DNA of 64,000 nt, taken from contig BSYQ01000005.1 in assembly GCA_030272585.1 (NCBI GenBank), positions 124,001 through 188,000 on the forward strand, in the 5' to 3' direction. Shown one piece after another: positions 13,141 through 23,300 of this stretch. The DNA is from Bryopsis sp. KO-2023. Lineage: Eukaryota; Chlorophyta; Ulvophyceae; Bryopsidales; Bryopsidaceae. The notes beneath the pieces were generated by a model. It was not told where the DNA came from. It did no database searches and saw only the letters and a program-made list of their open reading frames with translations. The translations under genes were made by a program, and so were the position numbers. The first letter of the stretch is position 1. Each line of letters begins with the position of its first letter.

Positions 13141-14113
13141 TTGCTGGATAAGCCGTACTTTTCCTTGTCAGATCGCAAGCGTGATGTGATTGCGGGCCGA
13201 GGTTCCCAAGCGTCGGCGTTGGCGCTGGACGTGAGAAGAAGATGCTCAGTTTGAGTGAACAGGTTGGGCGCAGTGCTGTGCTGTTGTACCGTGCTCTTCA
13301 GTTTTGTTTTTTTTAGAAGAGGAACGCGAGATCAAAAACGAAGCGCCCAACGCACGCGACCATGCTTACTGACGGGCGGGGGGGGGCCTACAACCGAGAT
13401 CGAAACCCTGGGGTCGTCAGATTTAATCGCTGCCTTTCCTTGGTCGGAGTGTGCTTGGCTTGGTAAGAGTGTTGGACTCTTTTTCTGTATTTTCACACTA
13501 CTTTTGTATTGGTATAAAAAAATTGGACTGGCAAAATTTGGGGCCACTTCAGGGGCCCAGGGAAATTGAAAAAAAAAAATCACACTGTTGTGCACCATAG
13601 CCTTACCTCATTTTTCCTCAGATTCTGTTCTAATCAACTATTTTGGTGATGTTCACAACGTGATTCTTTACTTCCCAGCAATCTGTTTTTTGTATTTCAA
13701 GCTGAAAAAGAGGCCGCCCAGGCAACCAGCAGTCGAAAGGCAGGGAGCAGTGGGAAAATCACTAGTAAATGCCGAGTCAATACTCCTGTTTCCAATCCCC
13801 TTCTATTCAAAAATTGGAGAAGCCCCCAAGAAATAGCCGCCATCATCCACTGGGATTCTAACACAAGTGAGCTTGTCGGTTGCTTCGTTGTCTGAGGTAT
13901 GTTATTCCTAATTGGTCAGTTGAAGAGATATATCTGTGTGTGAGAGACATTCATACAAGTCCCTTGTACACTTGGAATATTGTTTGATGTGAAATCTGCT
14001 GGGTTCAATAAAAAAAGCTTACAAAAAGATTGATGCAGATGTCCTGCCTTTTTAGTCCTATTACGCAACGCAACTTTTTGCTGATCAGAGAATCCTTCCT
14101 GTAAAAAAGAAGT

Positions 14114-14479
14114 GTGGTGTGGTTTCTACCTACACTGCCAGTGAAAAGGTCGGTGAAAAGTGTCCCTAGAAAAAAAAATCAGCCCAACAATTCGGTTGGT
14201 CGTGTGATTGGCACAGAATCCTGGCCAATGCAAAATACCAGAGAACCTGTTGGACCTAGTTACTGTCCCAACCCTGGCTGCCACAGGCTGGGTTGGATGT
14301 ACAACTTACACTGCGACGCTTACTGTGGTGAGTAGAAGGAAAAGGTCTTCCCCCGACGTACGTTCACTATTCCCTTCGTCTTTTCCCCAAGGTTGCAGCT
14401 GTACTCACGCTATCCATTTGTGTTTGTGAATAGGTGGCGCCTCCAAGGCCAACTCAGTTCCGAATGACCCAGCTTGACA
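14114..14479 (+). other. Possible captured exons inside the CACTA element
   Basis: A frame ending in YCPNPGCHRLGW...HCDAYCG runs to a consensus donor (ACTGTG/GTGAGT at about 14328). The next acceptor, GAATAG at about 14433, continues in phase for 14 residues to a stop. The four-cysteine spacing suggests a small zinc-binding or disulfide segment. It may be a host gene piece carried by the transposon. No full gene can be built. Confidence 0.25.
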
Positions 14480-14999
14480 ACTGTTGCATGGAGAATGAGA
14501 AGCCCCTCCCAGGCCGAAAGGAGGGAATCCCCTCCACCGACTCCAAAACATCCGGCCCTAGCACCGACTCCTTGGACGATCCCACCGTTTCGAGCTATGT
14601 CGATAACACTGTTTGCTCTAGAAACCAATCAGCACCATGTTATGGGAAAACAGAAGAGGAGATAATGTGTGTGTGTGTGGAGGAGGGGGGCGGGGGGGAT
14701 CATTGGCTGATATCTCCAATGACCCTGTTTGACAGCAAGTCCTTGCACAAGCTAGCTTGGCAAAGGAGGGCCTCCATATTCGAGCGATTAGAATCGCTCT
14801 GGAAGCTTTCTTATATATATCGAAGAGGCTTCTGTCTTAGAGGGTCATTGCAGTTTTGCCAGTTTCGCCTCTGTTGAGTGCTTTTGACTCAAAGTTTTGA
14901 GCAGGGGTGTTGTGGATCTTGTGAGTTGGGTGGTGGTGGTTTTTGGCTCTGGATTTAATCTTTGTAAATTGTTTTGAAAGAATATCTCCGGCTTCACTA

Positions 15000-15390
15000 C
15001 AGAAATACACTATCCCAGTTGTCATACACATAAATACACACTTGAATACACAATTTCCCATGCCCAACAAATCTCCCGTTCACCTACACAGAAAGACACA
15101 ATTAAATACACACTTTCGAGTGATCACCATATCTCCCGTCGCTGCACACAAGAATACACACTATAAATCCACATTTTCGTGGACACCAGCAACATACACA
15201 ATTTCCTGTAAATACACAGAGATACACAATTAAAACCCTTAGAATACACAATTAAATACACGAAAAGCGGTCAAGAATACACCATTTAAATTGTGTTACA
15301 CAATTGTTCAGATACACAATTTCCGAAAAATACACAACAAAACACAGTTTTTCGATATGAATACACACTTTAAAAAATGTGTTTTTTAGG
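15000..15390 (-). repeat. Right subterminal TACACA repeats of the CACTA element
   Basis: About twenty TACACA motifs, inverted relative to the left subterminal region, many within AATACACAATT. Confidence 0.75.
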
Positions 15391-15409
15391 CGTTTTTTTA
15401 CTAGTGAAA

Positions 15410-16624
15410 GGCAAACAAGGAAGATGAGTTGAGAACCTCGAGAAAAAAACCCTGACCAGAATTGCATGGGTAATCCCGGAAAAAATCGCTTTCCGAGTTG
15501 CTTATCCAACCAATGAATGAATAAATCTTTTATTCACAGTAGGCGCACTGGCCCAACGAAGGCCCTCCACGCGGTGATATATGTAAGGAAGGAAAACTCC
15601 AGTTTTCAAATTTAAGAGAGAAAACGAGGGAGTGAGGGTTTTGTTGGCATTATCTTTTTTTTTCTTTCTTTCATCACCAATTCAGCAATGAATTTTCGGA
15701 GGAGGAGGGGGTGGAGGAAGCACGGGAAGAGCCAGCGGAGGGAATACCGCCAGCAATAATTATGTTATGTCATGTTGATACCGCCAGCAGGGCCTTCTTC
15801 AGCTTTAACGAGGCTGATAATACAAGAAATACAAGAAGGGTGATTGTGGCCATGTGTACTTCAGCAAGTGAATATAATACTCTTCAAAAACGAAGGGCGA
15901 ATCTCGAGCGAATTACACTCTTTCTTGAATATGTTGGGCAGTTGAAAATATCGATGCATCTTTGCTTTGCAAATTTTGTTTCTGTTTTGCTTGTTTTTGT
16001 TTGGTGCAGTTTTCTTCCGCCAGAATTTGGCTTTTTTCAAAGTTTATTGATGTGACAGGCGAAAAAAAAACTATGCTTCATCATGACAGACACAGTGGAT
16101 TCGAATCCACTGAATTCACTCTCAACGTGCTCACATGACAGGTGTTGCAAAAAAGATGGACCGTCCCCTGCTTTCATTTTCTTGATCCATTAATTTCCTT
16201 GCACCGGACCTGATTGATGCAGGGGAGTGAATGGACCCCAACAAAACGCGTTTGAAGACGTCCCCTGTTACCCTCTCATCCCACACTCTCCTGTTTGCAA
16301 TAGCCTGGTAGGCTGCCAACGCTCGGACTCTGTGGTGACGCATCTGATGATGGTCAACCTTAACTGATTGAATGGGTTAGGTGCCAGATTCGGACTGAGT
16401 TGAAATAGCCCATCCATTCACTGTAAACTGTCTTCTGTCTGGAAACATTCCGATCGATCCTAGTTGCTCACTCCCCACAACTCGCATGGAAATGGACGTA
16501 TATTCCGTTTCGAATTTTTTGGGAGTGAACAAGAAAGTTTGCACTCTCCGTGTACCGCATCTCTCTTTGATTGCTACTCTAGACTGTGCACCAACGACCC
16601 AGAGATGTCAAACTGCAACAGACT
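15410..16624. other. Intergenic, between CACTA element and tyrosine-recombinase element
   Basis: No supported gene. ORFs up to 114 codons on plus (15711-16055) and 70 on minus (16131-16343) have no recognisable motif. A perfect palindrome AGTGGATTCGAATCCACT lies near 16091. The last 45 bp or so (from about 16575) match the reverse complement of 60232-60280, so this is the far edge of the inverted duplication. Confidence 0.5.
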
Positions 16625-16781
16625 GGGACGTTACATTAAGTAGAGGAGATTAAATAACGAGTGAGTCTCGGTTCCAGGGTGGGAAAAGACTAGTTCCAAG
16701 ATGTGATAGGCTGGCAGTGTGCTTTTGAGCAGCAGTTAGTATTTATTCACAGTAGGGAGCTGTAGTTTTATCTCGTTTTCT
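16625..16781 (+). repeat. Split direct repeat A1
   Basis: 157 bp, nearly identical to A2 at 27180-27336 (one T/C change seen near the end). Starts GGGACGTTACATTAAG. Confidence 0.93.
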
Positions 16782-16871
16782 TTTTTTGAAAACGTATACA
16801 CTTGCGTGTTTAAACTCTCGAGACTTGAGTGTCTCGTTTCTACGACTCCCGTTATTGCGGTGTTCTGTCGT

Positions 16872-17549
16872 ATGCAGCACAACGTTCCCCAGAATTGGAG
16901 GCCGGCTTTTTTGGAGACTGCGAACTCTTACGGCTTTTCGTTGCCTGAGCACGTTACGTCGTTCGCTGTGGAGCCCAACGGTGTGCCTCACTTGCGCACT
17001 AATCCAGTGGATCGCCCTGCAGGAGCTGTGCAATTTGGGCGCTGGTTCGATATTGGGTCTACAGCAAGGGGCGGTCGGTTGCTAACGCAATTGGGGGATA
17101 GGTCGTCGTTTGCCCACGAGGCATCAAACTGGGCCCCTGTTGTGAGTTACTTATTCGATCTCACTGGGTTTATTGCGGCCTTTCTCGCCCATCACGAAGT
17201 GGCGGACGAGTTGCGTGGCGCCTTGGTAGGCTGGTTCGTGGCATTGTCGCGTACAACTGATTTGGCGGCCTCCCAATTTTTGGTATTAAAAACTCGAGGG
17301 GAATTCGACCAGAACGGTCAACCTGCTGCAAGCGGTTTGCAAACCGCTATTCATTTGTGGGGTTCTACCCAGGAATTGTTGCCTCCTGTGGTTCGTACGT
17401 TTTATGAAGGGTTGCGCTCCAGGACCGAAAAAGAGAGTATCCGAAAGGCAGCCCAAGACGGACAGAAGCAGGGAGGACGAAGAAAGTCCCGTGGCGGAAA
17501 GAAGGGACGTGATTCAGCAAAACCACCCCCTGCAACCGACGAAGCCTAA
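16872..17549 (+). CDS. Gag-like ORF of the tyrosine-recombinase element
   Basis: 225 residues from the first in-frame ATG (MQHNVPQNW). The position 11 bp before the RT ORF fits the Gag slot of these elements. The last 40 residues or so are strongly basic (GGRRKSRGGKKGRD), a likely nucleic-acid-binding tail; no zinc knuckle is present. The body is globular with no motif I recognise. The frame is also open upstream of the ATG. Function is assigned from position only. Confidence 0.65.
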   Translation: MQHNVPQNWRPAFLETANSYGFSLPEHVTSFAVEPNGVPHLRTNPVDRPAGAVQFGRWFDIGSTARGGRLLTQLGDRSSFAHEASNWAPVVSYLFDLTGFIAAFLAHHEVADELRGALVGWFVALSRTTDLAASQFLVLKTRGEFDQNGQPAASGLQTAIHLWGSTQELLPPVVRTFYEGLRSRTEKESIRKAAQDGQKQGGRRKSRGGKKGRDSAKPPPATDEA

Positions 17550-17560
17550 CGCAGTGTCGG

Positions 17561-19594
17561 ATGGCGCAGTGGGCTTGGGCACAGCGCGAGGAAGCACGGC
17601 TGAGGACGAAATTTGGTATTCAGAAGCCTCCTCATTATGTTCGAGTCCGCCGTCAGCTGGCTCAGTGGAAGGAGATCGGAGCAGACAAAAATGTGCTAAA
17701 GTGGATAGCGCAGGGGGTGAGGATCGAATGGAAAAAGCCGTTGGAGCCCTTCGATTTGGGTTCCACGATATTGAAAACTCAGGAGGAGCGCGTAGCATGG
17801 AAGGAGCTATTACCGAAGTACCTAGAGACGGGAGGATTGAGGCCAGCGCGTTGCGCCCGCTTCATTTCTCGCGGGTTTTTGATTCCGAAGTACCGCGAGG
17901 GGAGGATTACTTCGTTTCGTCTCGTGATCGATCTCCGCCATGTGAACGAACATACGGTCAAGCGGTCGATGAGATACGAACGACTCAAGGAAGCGGTTCC
18001 CTGGATCCGGGACAGTTCGGGTTTAATAGCCTTCGATATCGCCGAGGCGTTCCACCACGTTTCGATTCACAAGGAGGACCGTCGTCATTTTTGCATTCGA
18101 GTGGAGGACAAGGTTTACGAAGTTCCCTCCCTCCCGTTCGGATGGACATCCAATCCAAGGATTTTCAGTCGGTTTACCAAGCCGATTGCTCGCTTTCTGA
18201 GAAATCCCCACAGTGTGCCTTGCCCTTCAACCCCAGCGTTAGCAAGGTATTGGCACCAGGGGAGTTCGGGAAGTTTTCTGTTTTATCTGGACGACATCCT
18301 AGGAGGACATCCGAATGCTTCGAAGGAATGGGGTTCTCAGGTGAGGGACGTGGTGGAAGCTTTGGGGATCACCATACGCGAAGAGAAGAGTTGTTTTGCG
18401 CCGCAGCGTCAGGTGATGCACCTCGGTCTGCAATTGGATTTGGACAGGGGGTTAATTTTGGTGCCTTCGCACGTCGAAACCCAGTTATTCGAGAAAGCGG
18501 GGAAACTTCTCAAGGTGATTCGCGACAACAAGGGTTCGGCGCCAGCGCGCTTAGTGGCGAGTTTTGTCGGAAAAGCTTGCTCAGTTCTAGCCGCGATTCC
18601 CACGGCGCGCTTTTTCCTAGGGGAACTTTTTCTCAGTTTGAAAGGAAAAAGGAAATGGACCAGTTGGGTGCGAATCCCTTTGAAAGCCATCAAACAAATT
18701 GTTTGGTGGCAGCAAATCCCGCAACATTGGCACGGTCGGGCCATGGAGTGGGTTCCATCGATACGCATGGAGTCGGACGCGTCAGAGGTGGGCTGGGGTG
18801 TGGCTTTGGGGTCGCCCAGCACCCTTTCCAAGACACGCCCTTCCAAGGAACCAAACTATCTGATCGCCAAGGGATTGTGGACTCTCGAAGATCGTCCACG
18901 TTCCATCAACTTCAAGGAACTCAAGGCGATCTTGTTGGGACTACTGGCCTTCAAGGAAGTGGTAAAGGACCAACGCTTGGAGATTGTGACGGACTCCCAA
19001 GTTTGTTACCACATACTTCGAGGCGTGTATACCAATATTCCGAGGCTAAGAGCGGTTCTGGGGCAGATTTTGGAGGTGTGCGAAGCCAAGCATATCGAGT
19101 TGAAAATGAAGTGGTGGGGAACTTTGGAGAATTACAGAGCCGATCAGTTATCGAGGATGGTCGAGGCGGGGGATATCGCTCTCAATCCGGCAATTTTTCG
19201 ATGGCTGTGCCAGGAGTGCCGATTTCGTCCAACTGTGGACAGATTCGCGGCTCTGCACAATTCACAGTTACCCCGATTCAATGCAATTTCGGCCGACCCT
19301 CAAGCGGAGAATATCGACGCGCTGAGTCAAACCCATCAAGCTTGGAGTTTGGAGAAAAATTATTGCTTCCCTCCCTTCGGCCTGGTCCCTCAATTAGTCC
19401 AACTGATCAAGGAGGTGAAACCGATCGAGGCATTACTGGTGGTTCCGCGTTGGGAAGCGAAACATTGGTACAGGGACCTGTGCATGATGGCAACGAAGCG
19501 CCTTCTCCTCCCGATGGATTCGTCGACGTTTCTGAAAGGGACGCAGCCGTTTATACCAAGGTGGCCGATGGAGTGTTTTTTGATAAAGCACTAA
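17561..19594 (+). CDS. Reverse transcriptase / RNase H of the tyrosine-recombinase element
   Basis: 677 residues and intact. RT motifs in order: FRLVIDLRHVN, FDIAEAFHHVSIH, LPFGWTSNPRIF and the catalytic YLDD at about residues 242-245. RNase H follows with SDASEVGWG, FKELKAI and TDSQ. The C-terminal region with VDRFAALHNSQLPRFNA and FPPFGLVPQL is the conserved post-RNase H segment of DIRS-order elements. It uses the ATG 11 bp after gag and overlaps the recombinase, which lies in the -1 frame. The 883-codon ORF in the neighbouring frame is mostly a shadow of this gene. Confidence 0.9.
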   Translation: MAQWAWAQREEARLRTKFGIQKPPHYVRVRRQLAQWKEIGADKNVLKWIAQGVRIEWKKPLEPFDLGSTILKTQEERVAWKELLPKYLETGGLRPARCARFISRGFLIPKYREGRITSFRLVIDLRHVNEHTVKRSMRYERLKEAVPWIRDSSGLIAFDIAEAFHHVSIHKEDRRHFCIRVEDKVYEVPSLPFGWTSNPRIFSRFTKPIARFLRNPHSVPCPSTPALARYWHQGSSGSFLFYLDDILGGHPNASKEWGSQVRDVVEALGITIREEKSCFAPQRQVMHLGLQLDLDRGLILVPSHVETQLFEKAGKLLKVIRDNKGSAPARLVASFVGKACSVLAAIPTARFFLGELFLSLKGKRKWTSWVRIPLKAIKQIVWWQQIPQHWHGRAMEWVPSIRMESDASEVGWGVALGSPSTLSKTRPSKEPNYLIAKGLWTLEDRPRSINFKELKAILLGLLAFKEVVKDQRLEIVTDSQVCYHILRGVYTNIPRLRAVLGQILEVCEAKHIELKMKWWGTLENYRADQLSRMVEAGDIALNPAIFRWLCQECRFRPTVDRFAALHNSQLPRFNAISADPQAENIDALSQTHQAWSLEKNYCFPPFGLVPQLVQLIKEVKPIEALLVVPRWEAKHWYRDLCMMATKRLLLPMDSSTFLKGTQPFIPRWPMECFLIKH

Positions 19595-20030
19595 TTGCTA
19601 AATTGCATGCAGAGTTGGGTAAGCCACCTGCAAATTTACAGTGGGACACCCTTTTGAGTGTTGGAAGCGCGGTTGCGACGCGTTTTAAAGAATTCTCAGC
19701 AGAGGAGCGAATGGAGCTGCTCGAGCAGTTGTGGTCCAGCAACGCTATTATGGGTCGCAAGACAATTTGGTCCAAATTCGGAAAATTTTGGAAATTTGCA
19801 GTGGAGCGGCAACAGAGCCCCATTTCGGCTTCAAGGGAGTTAGTGTATCAGTACCTTCTCCACCTGCGCAGGACTTCAGAAATATCGGCAGTTTCAGCAC
19901 CGCAATATCTGGCTGCGATTACTACCGCTCACGCGTGGTTTGGGGAAACACATTACGCTGCCAAGGATGAGTTGACGTCAAGGGTTATATCCAGTTGGGA
20001 ACTGCAGAGCGCGAAATCTGACCCACCAAC

Positions 20031-20360
20031 TGTAACAGTAGTTCAGTGGTGGTAGAGGATTAGTGGGATTAGAGGAAAGCATTTGTGGGAGTTGATTGAT
20101 TCGTTTCGATTGGCTTTGGGCCTACCACGGGGTGGTTTAGTCCAAGAGTGGCTAGATTTATAATTGGGACAATCTGATCCAGGGGTGGTTAGATAGAGTT
20201 AATCGATCTTGATGTTTGTATGGGCGAAGGTTAGGGTAGGTTGACTCAGCAGGACTCTTTGGGCTATTTATTCCGATGAAAGGGTCTTGTGATTATCTTG
20301 TCGAAGGTTGTAAAATTGTGCGAGACAAGGTCCGCTCCCATCCCCAAGGAAACCGTCACA
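20031..20360 (+). repeat. Left LTR of the LARD-like element
   Basis: 330 bp, TG...CA, identical by eye to 26140-26469. Confidence 0.95.
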
Positions 20361-20362
20361 AG

Positions 20363-20375
20363 TGGTTTCGGAGCG
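20363..20375 (+). promoter_or_regulatory. tRNA primer-binding site of the LARD-like element
   Basis: TGGTTTCGGAGCG, 2 bp after the LTR. TGG pairs with a tRNA CCA end. The same 12-mer serves the other two LTR elements in the window. Confidence 0.8.
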
Positions 20376-23300
20376 TAGGCCGTCCTTAGCGATGGAGGTC
20401 TTGGAAGTGAGGGGACCTTGTGGGGAGGAGCGCGTGTGGATTGTGTGGAAGAAGTGGTGTGTTGACCGAGTCCGAACCTCGTGCTGTGTGCAAGGAACGT
20501 GGACGTGACGGGATTTTGAACCTTGGTTATTTCACCGACACAAAAGAAAAGAAGATAGCGACGCTTCCCAAGACTGTTGAGTGCGTGACACAAGGGAAAA
20601 GTTTTCTAGGCGGAAAAAGGAGACTTTTCGAGGACCTGTCCATCCCTTGAACGAGAAGAAAGTTTGCAGCGAGTGTTTGAAAAGGTGGAAGATTCTGTGC
20701 GAAGATGTGCAAACTCTTAAAGAAGCGCTGGTTGAAGGTTGCGTGGTCGAGCCTGAATACCTGAGATCGTTGGGAGCGCAAAGCGTAGGACAGACGTCCG
20801 CGAGGCAGACGACAAGTCGAATCGCATAGGAAGTGAGGACGCCAGGATCGGTGGAGAACGTCCAACAACGGAGGGGTGTGGCATACTGTGCAAGACAGTC
20901 CAAAGTTGGCGCTTGGTGAGGACGATCACTTTGAAAGAAGACACTGGTGGCGAGATGAAAGGTCGTCCAAAGGAACGAACGAAGTTCGAGCACAAAATGG
21001 TGTTCCGTCGGGCTGTGTAAAGAGGATGACGTCGAAGGGTGAAAACGAGGAAAAGCAAAGTCTACTGCACGAGGCGCTGAGATTGATAAGAATAGTCGGA
21101 AGTCGCGAGTCAGAAATGCATCCTACCGAGAAGAGAGTGAGCAATACAACGAAGGTGGCCTTAGCACGGACTTCTAACCAGGGCACGTAGAAACTTGAAA
21201 AGTCACTTCTGGAAGTGGTTTTCGAAGAAAATAAAAGTGGTGGCGAGTCGGATCTCAAAAGCTGATCTGCGAATGCTAGTGCGGACGAACGGAGAGAAAG
21301 GGAGAGATCGATGTTGTGCGTTGGGGGAGGTGTTGGAACGGAACGAACGCCTTGGAGAGGATGGCGCTTCACCCAACCTTTTTGCAACGGAGGATCACTC
21401 CTGATCACAAGAACAGAGAAGCGCACACGGGGCCAAGAAGGTCGAGTTGACGACAGAGAGTGTCAGACGCACTTGGGGTTTTACGGACTGGAAAATAAAT
21501 GGATGTCGGATGGTTCATGAAAAGACAGAAAAACGAAGAGAAGAACAAGGTCGAAAGGAGCCAACAGTCGAGTGCGTCCTAGACTACCAAAAAAAAAAAA
21601 AAACAGTGCAAGGAGACAGTGGGTTAAGGTGTGTGCCGATTACGACGACTTTAGGGGCCTCAGGTCGAAAGTGTGACCCCACTGCGAGGACGAGAATGGG
21701 AGTAACGAATCTGGCGATGCAGTGGCGAACCAAGTGACACAGTGGCGACCACATTGGAAGTGAGGGCGCCTGAAGCCGAAAGGAAGAATGAGAACCAAAG
21801 TGGCCAGAGAGCGTGCGACTGGTGATGATGCAATAACGACAGAAAAAGGCATTAAGGCCTGCTGGTACGAAGAGGAGAAAAAAGGTAGCGTGCCAGACGA
21901 GAAGAGGAAGGGTTTGGTGCGACCATGTTGGAAGTGGCCGAGAATTATGCTACTCGAGCGTTGATTTGACTCGGGAGGTGGAGCTGGAAATCTACTGAGA
22001 AAGTGTTGCGAAAGGTGAGGCGTTGGAATACAAAAGACGCTAGAAAAACTGGATTGGCGTGGACGCAGGCCTGAGTGTCACGTCGCCAATGAGACCCAAC
22101 GCTTGGAACTCGGAAACAAGAAAAGAGCACTGTGGTCGATTCGACCCATGCAGGCGATGCAAAGTCGGAAAAAGGGCTCCAGTATCACTGGAAAAGATTG
22201 GTGGTGTGATCAAAAAAGGATTGCTTAAGTGGTCAAGAGGTGGATACAAGAAAACATGGCAACAGTTTATGATTTCTAGTAATAGGTGTGAAAGAAATTC
22301 GGTCAGGGAATTATTTTTTTTAGGAATATCAATGATTGGGGAAAATTGATCCAAATTCTTGGAGAGTGGATAAGACAGCTAGATTACTGGTTCCCGTGAT
22401 ATTATTTCAAGAGGAGTGGAACTTGCAAGGGCAAGAGATGCAATAGATAGCATCACTAAGGTTACTCTGATTCATTTTGGAACTATGAAAGAGCAATCCC
22501 AGGAAGGGAATTCGGGAGAGACGTTCTAAGGAAAATGGATGGTGGACAAAATTATTCTTGACGCATGACCACCTGAGGCGTGATCTAAATTCAATCAAAG
22601 TGCTGTGGAACATTTGTGAGTAGGGAGCTGTGGACCAAGAATTCATTGGAAGGTGGTGGCAGATTTTCCAAGAGGACATAGTGAAATTTTCAGGTGGAAA
22701 TTTTGAGGTGGAAAGCTAGCATCATTCACATGTTTTGAAAAAAAAAAAAAATAATAAAAAAATATGGGATTATTATCTGATCCCTGATTTTTTTGGTGGG
22801 ACCATGACCAAAGGATGTGAAGAAATTTGATTTGAGGCACCGAAGGAACTGTTGGATGGGTGGATCAATTACATGGAATATGGAGACCAATTCGAGAGTG
22901 GCCACTGAGCTGGACACATGGATGTGGAGGAGAATGGAAGGATGAGATGACCAATCAAGGATGAACATACACACATACACCTGAGACACAATGTGCAACA
23001 CAAGAGCTGAGCAATAGCTCAGAATTTTTGGAGAATTCGAAGCAAGAAATGAGGGAACCCACAGGTGGGAAATATTCAGAATTGCATTGAACAATGGGCT
23101 GGATATCACTTGAAGAGTTGAGCCATTTCTGATCAGAATTGGGTTTGCAATTGGGTTGGTACCATACGGAAATTTTCTTGAGAATTCAACCGAAGGATAT
23201 GGATTTCTTGTGATAATGGACTGGGTTGGATAGTACATGGATATCTCAGCAAAATTCATGAGGATTGAATCCACTTGAAAGTGAGAAAAGGGGCTGGATA

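Larger units (their letters stand above)
12947..15406. mobile_element. CACTA (En/Spm)-type DNA transposon, non-autonomous
   Basis: Left end CACTAGTAAAAAACACGCT and right end, read inward, CACTAGTAAAAAAACGCCT form terminal inverted repeats that start with CACTA, the hallmark of the superfamily. A 3-bp AAA flanks both ends (12944-12946 and 15407-15409), the expected duplication size, though A-rich context weakens it. Subterminal motifs are also diagnostic: TGTGTATTTGTGTGTA units at 12965-13140 and the complementary AATACACA units at 15000-15390. No transposase is recognisable in the 2.46 kb. Confidence 0.8.

Noticed and set aside
16085..16115. Palindrome AGTGGATTCGAATCCACT, possible tRNA T-arm
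   Set aside because: The rest of a tRNA cloverleaf cannot be drawn around it; at most a tRNA relic.
17404..20055. 883-codon ORF on plus
   Set aside because: Most of it is a shadow frame of the intact RT/RNase H ORF; only the part after about 19.5 kb is real recombinase sequence.
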